18,197 nt of DNA from Simkania negevensis (GTDB lineage: Bacteria > Chlamydiota > Chlamydiia > Chlamydiales > JAFITR01), in NCBI GenBank assembly GCA_017116025.1, contig JAFITR010000011.1, positions 1 to 18,197 on the forward strand. The letters are read 5' to 3'. The position numbers and the translations under genes were made by a program. The notes under the pieces are model-generated. The model was not told where the DNA came from, did no database searches, and worked only from the letters and a program-made list of their open reading frames with translations. Each line of letters starts with the position of its first letter. Position 1 is the first letter of the stretch. Of the stretch, positions 6,904 to 15,280 are shown piece after piece.

Positions 6904-9759
6904 ATGTCCTTATTTTTGGAGCGGCATATAGGGAGCTCGTCTTCTGAGCAGCGGGAGATGTTGGATACGTTGGGTCTGGAATCGTTGAGTGAGTTGATTG
7001 ATCAAACGATACCGCAGGCGATACGTTTGCCTCACGATGCGTTAGATGCTGTTGTTGGTAAAGGGATGGACGAGCAGGAGTTCTTGCGCTATTTTATCTC
7101 GTTGATGGGTAAGAATATCGTAGCGAAGAGCTACATTGGCTTGGGTTATAGTGAGACGGTGATGCCTGAGCTGTTGCGCCGTTGTATCTTAGAGAATCCT
7201 TCTTGGTATACGCCTTATACTCCTTACCAGGCAGAGTTGTCGCAGGGGAGGTTGGAGGCGTTACTGAACTTCCAGACGATGGTATGCGATCTTACGGGGA
7301 TGGAGGTGGCGAATGCGTCGATGTTGGATGAGGCGACGGCTGCTGCTGAGGCGATGGCGATGGCGTACAACCTGTCGAAGAAGGATGAGGCACGCCATTT
7401 TTTTGTGTGCGATACGGTTTTTGTGCATACCATCGACGTGCTCAAGCTGCATGCTGAGCCGCTGGGTATTGAACTCGTTGTCGGTAGTCGAAAGGAATTG
7501 TCTGGGTGGGATCGTAGTGAGCTTCAAGAACTTTTTTTTGGCTGTATAGTCCAATGCCCTGGGGAAGATGGTGATCTCGTCGTTGAAAGTAGGCTTTTTG
7601 ACCTGCTGGCGGAGTGTGAGGTTTTCCGTATTGTTGCTGCTGATATCTTGAGCATGGCCTTAATAACTCCTCCAGGGGAGTGGGGGGCTGATGCTGTTGT
7701 GGGGTCGACACAGCGTTTTGGTATCCCTATGGGGTGTGGAGGGCCGCACGCTGCTTATTTAGCGACTAAGAAAGCGTATATTCGTAAAGTTCCTGGGCGT
7801 ATTGTCGGCGTCTCTCGCGATATGCGTGGCAACAGGGGGTTGCGTTTGATGCTGCAGACGAGAGAGCAGCATATCCGTAGGGAGAAGGCGACGTCGAATA
7901 TCTGCACCTCTCAGGCGTTGTTGGCGACGTTGGCAGGGATGTATGCGGTCTATCATGGCCCTCATGGTATGGAAAGGATTGCACGTCAGGTGCACAAAAA
8001 CAGTTGTTATCTCGACCACAATTTGCGTAAACACGGCTTTGAACAGCTTAACAGTGCCTATTTCGATACGTTAACTGTTCGCGTACCAGATGCTATTGCC
8101 CTTGAAGAAAAAGCGCGCAAAGCAAAGATCAACTTGCGCTTTGGCGCCGATGATTTGGTTGGGATCTCTTTGGGCGAAGGGATGAACGATCAGGAGTTGT
8201 TTGACATCTTGGCTCTTTTTGATATCAAATCTGAACACTGTTCTTTGCCGCCGAAAGAGTTCGCTCCGTTGAAAGGCGTGGAACGTACGACGCCAATCCT
8301 GCAACATTCCGTCTTCAACTCTCATCATACTGAGACGGAGATGATGCGGTATATCAAGAGTTTAGAAGAGAAGGATGTGGCCCTTGACCGTAGCATGATC
8401 CCCTTGGGGTCGTGTACGATGAAGCTCAACAGTGCAGCGGCGCTTGCTCCTATTGCATGGCCTGCTGTTGCCAACATCCACCCCTTTGCTCCCGTCGATC
8501 AGCTCCAAGGCTATATCGAGATGTTTGACAAGATGGAAACAGATCTTGCCGCGATCACGGGGATGGATGCTGCTTCTTTACAATCCAACTCTGGTGCATC
8601 GGGAGAGTATGCGGCGTTGATGGCGATACGTGCTTATTTCGCCGATAGGGGAGAGTCGCAGCGTCATATTGCGTTGATTCCTGAGTCCGCTCATGGCACA
8701 AACCCCGCTTCGGCAGCGATGGCAGGTATGGATATTGTCCCCGTGAGGTGTACGGAGGAAGGGGCTATTGACTTAGATCACTTGAGAGAGAAACTGCTTA
8801 CTCATCAAGGTGAGATTGCCGTGGCAATGGTCACCTATCCTTCCACTTATGGTGTCTTTGACGAAGGCATTGTTGACGTCTGTCGCCTTGTCCACGAGCA
8901 CGGTGGACAGGTCTATCTCGATGGAGCGAACCTCAATGCTCAGATGGGGTTGAGCTCTCCTGGGATTGTTGGAGCCGACGCTTGTCATATCAACCTCCAC
9001 AAAACGTTTGCTATACCTCACGGAGGAGGCGGTCCAGGCGTGGGGCCTGTTACTGTCAAAAGTCACTTGGCGCCCTATCTGCCACGCCACCACTGGCAAG
9101 AAGTAGGGGGGAAGAGAGGGATCCTCCCCGTTGCTGCTGCGCCGTGGGGCAGCGCAAGCATTATTGCGATCTCGTATGGCTTCATTAGAATGCTTGGCGC
9201 TGAAGGGCTGCAGAGCGTTTCTGAGCATGCGATCCTTAACGCCAACTACATCAAGGAAAAGCTGCAACCTCACTATCCTGTCTTGTATCGTGGAGCAAGA
9301 GGGTGTGTGGCTCATGAACTGATCATCGATGCTCGGCCTTTCAAAAAACGTGGGGTGGAGGTTGACGACTTAGCAAAGCGATTGATGGACTATGGCTTCC
9401 ATGCACCGACGATGTCTTGGCCCGTCCTTGGGACGATGATGATCGAGCCGACGGAGAGCGAGTCGAAAGAGGAGATTGACCGTTTTTGCGATACGATGAT
9501 CGATATCGCTAGGACGATTGCAGAAATAGATCCTTCACAGCCATTGGACAGCCAAAGTGCCTATCTGATCATGAAGAACGCTCCTCACACGGCAGCAGAC
9601 CTCGTCGATTGGCAACACCCCTATTCAATTGCAAAAGGCTGTTTCCCATTGCCGTTTGTAAAAAAAAGGAAATTTTGGCCTCCCGTTAACCGCATCGATA
9701 ACACTTTCGGCGACCGTAATCCTTTTATAAAATTTTCCGATTCTCTATTGTCAAAATAG
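6904..9759 (+). CDS. gcvP: Glycine dehydrogenase (decarboxylating), P-protein of the glycine cleavage system
   Basis: The P-protein decarboxylates glycine with pyridoxal phosphate and passes the aminomethyl group to the lipoylated H-protein. At 951 aa this is the full-length single-chain form, with two homologous halves. The inactive N-terminal half runs to about residue 440 and includes YTPYQAE and EATAAAEAM. The catalytic C-terminal half includes PLGSCTMK, SAHGTNPASA, DGANLNAQ and the cofactor lysine K700 in INLHKTFAIPHGGGGPG. The ATG at 6904 has GGAG 6 nt upstream; a TTG one codon earlier is less likely. The gene begins 16 bp after the toxin stop and is followed after 34 bp by aconitase, so the two metabolic genes may share a transcript. 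The partner genes gcvT and gcvH are not in the window. Confidence 0.97.
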   Translation: MSLFLERHIGSSSSEQREMLDTLGLESLSELIDQTIPQAIRLPHDALDAVVGKGMDEQEFLRYFISLMGKNIVAKSYIGLGYSETVMPELLRRCILENPSWYTPYTPYQAELSQGRLEALLNFQTMVCDLTGMEVANASMLDEATAAAEAMAMAYNLSKKDEARHFFVCDTVFVHTIDVLKLHAEPLGIELVVGSRKELSGWDRSELQELFFGCIVQCPGEDGDLVVESRLFDLLAECEVFRIVAADILSMALITPPGEWGADAVVGSTQRFGIPMGCGGPHAAYLATKKAYIRKVPGRIVGVSRDMRGNRGLRLMLQTREQHIRREKATSNICTSQALLATLAGMYAVYHGPHGMERIARQVHKNSCYLDHNLRKHGFEQLNSAYFDTLTVRVPDAIALEEKARKAKINLRFGADDLVGISLGEGMNDQELFDILALFDIKSEHCSLPPKEFAPLKGVERTTPILQHSVFNSHHTETEMMRYIKSLEEKDVALDRSMIPLGSCTMKLNSAAALAPIAWPAVANIHPFAPVDQLQGYIEMFDKMETDLAAITGMDAASLQSNSGASGEYAALMAIRAYFADRGESQRHIALIPESAHGTNPASAAMAGMDIVPVRCTEEGAIDLDHLREKLLTHQGEIAVAMVTYPSTYGVFDEGIVDVCRLVHEHGGQVYLDGANLNAQMGLSSPGIVGADACHINLHKTFAIPHGGGGPGVGPVTVKSHLAPYLPRHHWQEVGGKRGILPVAAAPWGSASIIAISYGFIRMLGAEGLQSVSEHAILNANYIKEKLQPHYPVLYRGARGCVAHELIIDARPFKKRGVEVDDLAKRLMDYGFHAPTMSWPVLGTMMIEPTESESKEEIDRFCDTMIDIARTIAEIDPSQPLDSQSAYLIMKNAPHTAADLVDWQHPYSIAKGCFPLPFVKKRKFWPPVNRIDNTFGDRNPFIKFSDSLLSK

Positions 9760-9781
9760 TTGAACAAACGAAATAGGGTTG

Positions 9782-9790
9782 AAGGAAGGG
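9782..9790 (+). promoter_or_regulatory. Shine-Dalgarno site that fixes the aconitase start
   Basis: AAGGAAGGG ends 3 nt before the ATG at 9794, and its AGGA core has a spacing of about 7 nt. An upstream TTG at 9779 in the same frame would put the site inside the gene, so the ATG is preferred. Confidence 0.7.
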
Positions 9791-9793
9791 ATT

Positions 9794-11728
9794 ATGGGCT
9801 ATAACGTTGCGCAGAAATTGATCAAAAGCCACCTCTTATCAGGGAGGATGGAGCCCGGTACGGAGATTGAGCTTGCCATAGAACAGACGTTGACGCAAGA
9901 CGCAACGGGGACGATGGTCATGCTTGAGCTGGAGGCGATGGGGGTCCGCAGGGTGAAAACGAAAGTGTCGGTCCAATACGTTGACCACAATCTGCTGCAA
10001 ACCGACTTCAAAAATGCTGACGACCACATTTTCTTAGAAAGTGCATGTCAGAAGTTTGGCATATGGTTTTCTCGTCCGGGTAACGGTGTCAGCCACCCTG
10101 TACATATGGAAAACTTTGGCGTACCGGGAGCGACATTGATCGGTTCAGACAGCCACACCTGTGCTGCAGGTTCGTTGGGTATGCTTGCGGTCGGCACCGG
10201 TGGCCTCGAAGTGGCCTTGGCTATGGCGGGCGAGCCCCTCTACCTTAAGATGCCTAAGGTGATGGGTGTCAAGCTTACAGGTAAACTACCTCAATGGGTG
10301 AGCGCAAAAGATGTGATCTTGGAGATGCTCAGACGCCACGATGTCAATGGTGGCGTAGGCAAGATCATCGAATACTACGGCCCGGGTCTTGCTACTCTTG
10401 ACGCTATGGATAGGCATGTGATTGCCAACATGGGAGCTGAGCTTGGTGCGACAGCGACAGTATTCCCTTCAGACCAAGAGGTGAAAAAATTCCTCCAGCT
10501 GCAGAGGCGCGGCAAGGACTGGCAGGAGATCGTTGCTGACGCTGATGCGACGTATGATCTGCATGAAGAAATAAACCTCTCCGAGTTAGAGCCTCTTCTT
10601 GCTCGTCCTGGTAGCCCAGGAAATGTCTCTCCTGTCCGTGAGGAAGCAGGCAAACCTGTATACCAATGTGTCATCGGCTCGTCGGCAAACCCGAGCTTAC
10701 GTGATATGATCGTCGTAGCGAAGATGGTTGATGGTAAAATGATCAAATCTCATGTCTCTTTCGATATTAACCCTACCTCTAGACAGGTTCTTGACAACTT
10801 GGCCGAAAGCGGCGACCTCAATAAATTGATACGCTCAGGGGCGCGCATCCACCAAGCAGGCTGTAACGGTTGTATCGGTATGGGGCAGGCTCCTGGTACT
10901 GGTCGTATCAGTATGCGTACCATGCCGAGAAACTTCCTCGGGCGCTCGGGAACGAAGAATGACCTCGTCTACCTGTGCAGCCCAGAGACGGCTGCTGCAT
11001 CGGCGATAACAGGTGTCATCACTGATCCCAGGACGTTAGGGGAGGCGGCTCCTAAAGTTAGCGAACCTAAAAAGATTATCATCAACAGAGATTGGGTTGT
11101 CCCTCCGCCTCCTGCCTCAGACAAGGCAGAGCTTGTCATGGGCCCGAACATTGAGCCGTTTCCTGAATTTGGCCCCCTTGCTGATAAAGTAGAGGGGCCT
11201 ATTGTGATCAAGCTGGGTGACAACATCACGACAGATGAGATCCTCCCTGCAGGCACGCGCGTGCTGCCTTTTAGAAGCAACATCCCGGAGATCAGTAAGT
11301 TCACTTTTTGCAATATTGATGAGGATTTCTACACAAGAGCAAAAGAGTACCAGCAGGCGGATTGTATCATCGTTGGCGGCGCTAATTATGGACAGGGGTC
11401 TAGCCGTGAACATGCCGCGATCACTCCACGATACCTTGGTGTTAAAGTGGTTATCGTTAAAAGCTTTGCGCGGATACACAGAAAGAACCTCATCAACTTT
11501 GGCGTGATTCCTCTACTGTTTAAGTCAGAGGAAGATTGGGAACAGTTGTCCCAAGGCGATATTTTAGAACTCCACGACATCAAACACACCATCAGAACCA
11601 GCGATACGGTGGAGATCCACAACAAAAGCAAAAATTCCTCTTTCCACGTTGCCCATGACCTGAGCCCCAAAGAGCTCAATATGCTCTGCGCAGGAGGTCT
11701 TGTTAATCTCATCAAAGCAAAAGAGTAA
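9794..11728 (+). CDS. acn: Aconitate hydratase, short bacterial form
   Basis: Aconitase interconverts citrate and isocitrate in the TCA cycle using a [4Fe-4S] cluster. The 644-aa protein has the three cluster cysteines: C123 in SDSHTC, and C357 and C360 in CNGCIG. The order is the catalytic domains 1-3 (to about 430), a linker, then the swivel domain (about 470-644) with GDNITTDEILPAG and GQGSSREHAA (about 534-543). At about 645 aa it is shorter than AcnA (about 890) and AcnB (about 865). It fits the group that I recall as Aquifex-type or putative aconitases of about 650 aa. Classical Chlamydiaceae lack aconitase, so its presence supports an environmental chlamydia with a complete TCA cycle. 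Homoaconitase or isopropylmalate isomerase activity is less likely, because both domains are fused here. No terminator follows; a transposase relic starts within about 15 bp. Confidence 0.92.
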   Translation: MGYNVAQKLIKSHLLSGRMEPGTEIELAIEQTLTQDATGTMVMLELEAMGVRRVKTKVSVQYVDHNLLQTDFKNADDHIFLESACQKFGIWFSRPGNGVSHPVHMENFGVPGATLIGSDSHTCAAGSLGMLAVGTGGLEVALAMAGEPLYLKMPKVMGVKLTGKLPQWVSAKDVILEMLRRHDVNGGVGKIIEYYGPGLATLDAMDRHVIANMGAELGATATVFPSDQEVKKFLQLQRRGKDWQEIVADADATYDLHEEINLSELEPLLARPGSPGNVSPVREEAGKPVYQCVIGSSANPSLRDMIVVAKMVDGKMIKSHVSFDINPTSRQVLDNLAESGDLNKLIRSGARIHQAGCNGCIGMGQAPGTGRISMRTMPRNFLGRSGTKNDLVYLCSPETAAASAITGVITDPRTLGEAAPKVSEPKKIIINRDWVVPPPPASDKAELVMGPNIEPFPEFGPLADKVEGPIVIKLGDNITTDEILPAGTRVLPFRSNIPEISKFTFCNIDEDFYTRAKEYQQADCIIVGGANYGQGSSREHAAITPRYLGVKVVIVKSFARIHRKNLINFGVIPLLFKSEEDWEQLSQGDILELHDIKHTIRTSDTVEIHNKSKNSSFHVAHDLSPKELNMLCAGGLVNLIKAKE

Positions 11729-11741
11729 GGGGCAACCCGGG

Positions 11742-11880
11742 GACTCTAGGCCATATCATCCTCAAACCCAGGGCAAAGACGAACGTTTCCATCGTACTAT
11801 AAAAGAAGAAGTTCTGCGTTTTTACCAATTTAACAACATTGATGATGCTTAGAAAAGGTTGGATGAATGGAAAGAAATGA
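11742..11880 (+). pseudogene. Decayed C-terminal fragment of an IS481-type transposase
   Basis: In the frame whose codons begin at 11742 the sequence reads GDSRPYHPQTQGKDERFHRT, then IKEEVLRFYQFNNIDDA, a stop (TAG at 11850), then KRLDEWKEMI. HPQTQGKDERFHRT is the block around the last catalytic glutamate of IS481/IS3-type DDE transposases, and DEWKE matches the usual DEW segment that follows. The stop probably replaced a CAG (Gln) codon. No start codon, no upstream catalytic domain and no inverted repeats remain, so this is a relic. It lies between aconitase and the LicD-like gene and marks past insertion at the edge of the accessory island. Confidence 0.88.
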
Positions 11881-11889
11881 TTGCATTTT

Positions 11890-13458
11890 TTATCCCTGTG
11901 ACCGATTAGCATTTTTCCAACGCTTATGCTCGTTATCAGAAGGAATATAGACTCCAGGAACCTTGCCAGAGTCAATCTTCTTTCTCTCTCCCTCTGCCAA
12001 AGGGTGGTCGAGATCTAATACGAGCGATTGTTTTTCTTCCACCCAATAAGAGATCGGCTCAAGATTGTCATAACGCTTTTGCAGATGAGTTTCAATTTCT
12101 CTGGGAGCCCACAAACTCTGGTCGTAGAAATGGACACGTCGCAAAGGGAAAACATTCTCCAGAGCATCATCCTGGTAACACATCGACATCTGCTTGTCTT
12201 TACTCGCATGGGGATCTATAAGGTAGGATTCGATACCTAGCCAGGCCTGGCGACCATCCCTACAACCCTCTCTAACCCAAAGCCGCATAAACCGTCCCGG
12301 GTTGTTGTCATGGGCTAAATCTGAGAAATTATATTTTTCAGGCTTCTCTTGCGCCAAGCTCTGTAAAACCTCTGCAGCCTTAAATGCATCTCTATGAAGG
12401 ATAGATAGATCGCAGTCATAATCTTGAGGCATCTGCTTGCCTCCATGCCGATAAATACCCAGTAAAGACCCTGCATCAACCCAGCTAACTACCCCGGCTT
12501 TTTCAAACGCCTCCTGAACCTCTAACAAAGTCTCTTTATTTAACTCTAAGATGCTTTCTTGAAGCTTAGCAACAACAGGGGGATAAGGAACACGCTCATT
12601 CTGATTGTTGACAGGGGAAGAGGCGTCATATAAATCATGAATTTCTGCAGATTGTAGCGCTTGTTCCGTTAACACTTCTTGTGTCGCAACAGAAGCTGCA
12701 ATCTTACGAAGAAAAGGGTCAACATGTAAGAAAGTTGTTTGTATCTCTTTTTCATACTTGAAATGACTGGAATAAGACCCCTTAATTTGGATGCTTCCTT
12801 CCAATTTTCCTAAAAAGCATTTTAAATCCTGAACCAATCCTAAAACGCGACGGCTATACTCTGTGTCTATTCTTTCATCACTCCAGGATTGAGTGCGAGC
12901 CCATTCAAAAAAGGGCTTCCCGATCTGGGAATGAACATCTTCTACCGAAGAGACCTCCTGTCCAGTTTCCTTAGAGAGATTGAAAAATGAGGTAAAATGT
13001 AAACGCTCGCATCCTGAAATCGTAACGGCATCATCCAGCTCAATAGTGATAAGAATTCGGTCTGAAGTCGTGACGACTTCACTCGGCTCAATAGCGGTAC
13101 GCTTTCGGCCTGTTACCTCAGAAATTAGTGAAGGATTGAAAAGGCAGGAAGCACTACCTAATAAAGTACCTAAGGCAGCTCGTCCAGCTTCTTTAAAGTG
13201 TTCACTTACACTGTTAATCGAATATCGATCGGATGAGAAACTGCGAACCCCCATCTTGCGCAAAGGAAACAGAGCAAGCTTTGCAATACCCAGCAAAAAG
13301 TTAGCCAACAAGTCATAAAGTCTAAAAATAGAAACCGATAGTACAACAACTCTTGCCACAACAGTTATGGAAAAACTGTGTTGTCCCTCTTTTAATAAAT
13401 TTATGACGAGAGGCTGAAGAGTCGATGCGGTAGTAGATACTACAGAATTTAATTTCAT
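11890..13458 (-). CDS. LicD-like nucleotidyltransferase-fold protein with effector-like N-terminus
   Basis: The protein has 522 aa. The C-terminal part (about 310-470) carries the LicD/fukutin pattern: a helix, WVDAGSLLGIYRHGG (326-340), and the acidic motif DYDCDLSI (346-353) in place of the common DDDID. Members of this family transfer phosphocholine or phospho-sugars onto glycans or lipids. Residues 1-300 match nothing I recognise. They start with a Ser/Thr-rich stretch (MKLNSVVSTTASTLQP), then amphipathic hydrophobic segments (about 31-66) and a Gly/Ala-rich segment (91-108). Such a build is common in candidate type III effectors of environmental chlamydiae, but secretion is inferred only. 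The ATG overlaps the stop of the upstream gene (ATGA), so the two are translationally coupled. The region looks richer in A+T than the neighbouring metabolic genes. The substrate is unknown. Confidence 0.75.
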   Translation of the reverse strand: MKLNSVVSTTASTLQPLVINLLKEGQHSFSITVVARVVVLSVSIFRLYDLLANFLLGIAKLALFPLRKMGVRSFSSDRYSINSVSEHFKEAGRAALGTLLGSASCLFNPSLISEVTGRKRTAIEPSEVVTTSDRILITIELDDAVTISGCERLHFTSFFNLSKETGQEVSSVEDVHSQIGKPFFEWARTQSWSDERIDTEYSRRVLGLVQDLKCFLGKLEGSIQIKGSYSSHFKYEKEIQTTFLHVDPFLRKIAASVATQEVLTEQALQSAEIHDLYDASSPVNNQNERVPYPPVVAKLQESILELNKETLLEVQEAFEKAGVVSWVDAGSLLGIYRHGGKQMPQDYDCDLSILHRDAFKAAEVLQSLAQEKPEKYNFSDLAHDNNPGRFMRLWVREGCRDGRQAWLGIESYLIDPHASKDKQMSMCYQDDALENVFPLRRVHFYDQSLWAPREIETHLQKRYDNLEPISYWVEEKQSLVLDLDHPLAEGERKKIDSGKVPGVYIPSDNEHKRWKNANRSQG

Positions 13459-14834
13459 GACAAAACCCTATTATGTTGCAAAAAGTTTTCTACAGTTTCT
13501 GTTAATGTCTCCTTGCAGTACTCCTCCTGTTCAGGAGTAGCAGCAAAATCATTAAGAGCTTGAATAAACCCCTCTCTATGTTCCTCATCGAGCTCAATAT
13601 CGCTTCCATCTACACCCATCGTCCAGATACCCGCCTCTTCAGCAAACCCGAAAACTATAGGATTATATCCCAATGGACTCGAAACAGTTGTGGGATTACA
13701 TCTCAGCTGGAATTGCAACTCGAATGCTCCGCCATTTGTGGGTACAACACGTGTCGCGATTCCCAAAGATTGCAGACCATCAGAAGAGGTGAAATGTCTC
13801 TGCATCCTTACAGCCCAATCGTTAAGCCTATGAATAAATTGCTGATTTAAAAAGAATTGCGCATTTTTCAGCTTTAAACAAAGAGTTTTTCCTGCATATT
13901 TAGGAATAGAAACCTCATACTTCTCAGAACGATGAACGACTCGACGCTCTACAGAATCAACAGGGGCTTCATTGTGTTCTATGGATGCAAAGTGAACATG
14001 CCAAAATTTACTAATACTGCTTGTTAACTTGCTATTTTGGCTAACCGCCCAACGCATGCCAGTCCCTCCCTCATTTGCCCGATAACAGAGCTCAAAAACC
14101 TCACCAGGACTTGGATCATTCTCTCGGTGGATATAAGAGTTTTCCTCATGGATTTTCTGGCACAATTGCTCCAATTCGCTTATTAGCTGCCATTCACTAT
14201 CCGGGTTCCCTACTTTTCGGCGCTCAAGGGCAGCCGCTACTAACGACGCAAAAGGCGTGGAGCCAGGCCCCACGCCGATGAGATGATCATTTAGGTAAGC
14301 ACGTGTTGAAAAAGTGATATTAAGCTGAATATTAGACAGAGCCCCCTGATAGGGGGTGTAATAAATGTTTCGGTAAAATTCTCGATACATCCTTCGCTGC
14401 TCATCAAAGTTGTGCTGAGCGCCTGAGTCACTTATCTCGTTTTTCAGCTGTTCCGCAAGCTGGTCACTCATCACAGTAAGAGCAACCCCTGAAATTTTTT
14501 TATCTCCAATCATAATGATCGGGTCAAAGCCAGGGCTCATCATAAAATGCATAGGGCTAAAGTCAGTACCACCAGGATAGCTAAGATGGCCATTGGGCTG
14601 CTTTCCAAGTAGTTGTGTTTTTGAAACAGCTTGTATCACATAGTTTTCCTTTGTCTCATAGCGTGTTAGCTTTGTAACCCTACGACAAAGCCGGGGGTGA
14701 TTAATCCCTTGACTGATAATAGGGGCATTAACTGCCACAAGCGCTGCTTGTAGCTCCATTTGTTCTTTGGTGCGCAGCCCGTGGCTAAGCGGATTATAAG
14801 GAACAGAAGAAGTGGAAAAAAACAAAGTATTCAT
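13455..14834 (-). CDS. Unrecognised protein, first gene of the LicD-like operon
   Basis: I do not recognise this protein. It has 459 aa from the ATG at 14834. The longer frame starts at 14873 (472 aa), but that ATG lies within the -10 element of a good promoter, so the internal start MNTLFFSTSSVPYNP is more likely; no Shine-Dalgarno site supports either. The N-terminus is rich in Ser, Thr and Pro and free of a classical signal peptide, which would suit a type III secretion signal. The rest looks soluble, with no membrane helix and no repeats; features include PNGHLSYPGG, a tyrosine-rich RNIYYTPYQG and GVGPGSTPFASLVAAALERR. The C-terminus is acidic. Its stop overlaps the LicD-like start, so the two products probably act together or are delivered together. 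It could be a lineage-specific effector, but the sequence gives no proof. Confidence 0.75.
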   Translation of the reverse strand: MNTLFFSTSSVPYNPLSHGLRTKEQMELQAALVAVNAPIISQGINHPRLCRRVTKLTRYETKENYVIQAVSKTQLLGKQPNGHLSYPGGTDFSPMHFMMSPGFDPIIMIGDKKISGVALTVMSDQLAEQLKNEISDSGAQHNFDEQRRMYREFYRNIYYTPYQGALSNIQLNITFSTRAYLNDHLIGVGPGSTPFASLVAAALERRKVGNPDSEWQLISELEQLCQKIHEENSYIHRENDPSPGEVFELCYRANEGGTGMRWAVSQNSKLTSSISKFWHVHFASIEHNEAPVDSVERRVVHRSEKYEVSIPKYAGKTLCLKLKNAQFFLNQQFIHRLNDWAVRMQRHFTSSDGLQSLGIATRVVPTNGGAFELQFQLRCNPTTVSSPLGYNPIVFGFAEEAGIWTMGVDGSDIELDEEHREGFIQALNDFAATPEQEEYCKETLTETVENFLQHNRVLS

Positions 14835-14871
14835 AGAACAAAACAATATACAAAACTTATGGATAAGAATC

Positions 14872-14900
14872 ATTATAACAATATATATAAATTAATTCAA
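14872..14900 (-). promoter_or_regulatory. Promoter of the unknown/LicD-like operon
   Basis: On the minus strand TTGAAT (14895-14900), a 17-nt AT-rich spacer and a consensus TATAAT (14872-14877) form a strong sigma-70-type promoter. Transcription would begin near 14865, inside the longest open frame, which argues for the ATG at 14834 as the true start and leaves a leader of about 30 nt. Confidence 0.65.
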
Positions 14901-14921
14901 TATAGATAACTTTCTATTTAG

Positions 14922-15125
14922 CGCCAGGGGGTTTTAATTAGAAAGATTTTACAATCAAAATGTGTTGATTGTCAATAGTTTGTAAAATTTAAAACACTGT
15001 CTCTGTGCGCTCTGTGGTGCAAAAAAATAAGATCACAGAGATCGCAAGGCGCACAGAAAGAAGAGTTTATGATATTGGCTTAATTAGCACTTGTTGTCAA
15101 ATCTTTCTAATAAAAAGGCCCTGCG
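14922..15125. mobile_element. MITE-like palindromic element without a gene
   Basis: Positions 14932-14954 and the reverse complement of 15094-15116 agree at 21 of 23 positions (shared core TTAGAAAGATTT). The outer flanks continue imperfectly as CGCCAGGG against CGCAGGG, giving arms of about 33 nt around 204 bp. Inside are a perfect 8-bp hairpin ACAATCAA/TTGATTGT (14951-14972), a 9-bp pair ATTTTACAA/TTGTAAAAT (14946-14988) and a third hairpin at 15003-15056. No transposase and no clear target duplication is visible. It fills the first half of the gene-free stretch 14835-15342. A structured RNA is an alternative reading. Confidence 0.6.
15003..15056. repeat. Imperfect hairpin with CTCTGTG 9-nt units
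   Basis: CTGTGCGC (15003-15010) pairs with GCGCACAG (15049-15056), and CTCTGTG (15010-15016) pairs with CACAGAG (15034-15040), with an 8-nt bulge. The left arm is two 9-nt units, CTCTGTGCG and CTCTGTGGT. It sits in the middle of the larger palindromic element. Confidence 0.65.
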
Positions 15126-15200
15126 AAAAACGATCTAAAGGCTTTGGCTATAAAAACATAAACTCAAAACTCACGTTAATTAATAATTTTTGGAGGTCAA

Positions 15201-15272
15201 ATGTCATCCTATATTCAGCAGGATTGTGTCAATCAATTTTTTGATGCGCTAGCCCCGGGAAATTTCTGGTTT
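15201..15272 (+). other. Possible remnant of a coding start
   Basis: GGAGGT (15192-15197) lies 3 nt before an ATG that opens a plausible peptide, MSSYIQQDCVNQFFDALAPG. After about residue 24 the frame runs into the repeat at 15281-15338 and then out of frame through the glycosyltransferase start, ending at 15491. It may be the 5' end of a gene cut off by repeat insertion, a small peptide or a leader. The short spacing and lack of homology keep this weak. Confidence 0.25.
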
Positions 15273-15280
15273 ATAAGTAT

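Noticed and set aside
11890..14834. Reading the two-gene accessory operon as an antiphage or toxin-antitoxin system
   Set aside because: Both proteins are large, the LicD-like one has a long hydrophobic N-terminal region, and no defence-associated domain is visible; an effector or surface-modification role fits better.
15005..15244. 79-codon plus-strand frame in the palindromic region
   Set aside because: It runs through the hairpins and flanking spacer, has no ribosome-binding site and no natural-looking protein composition.
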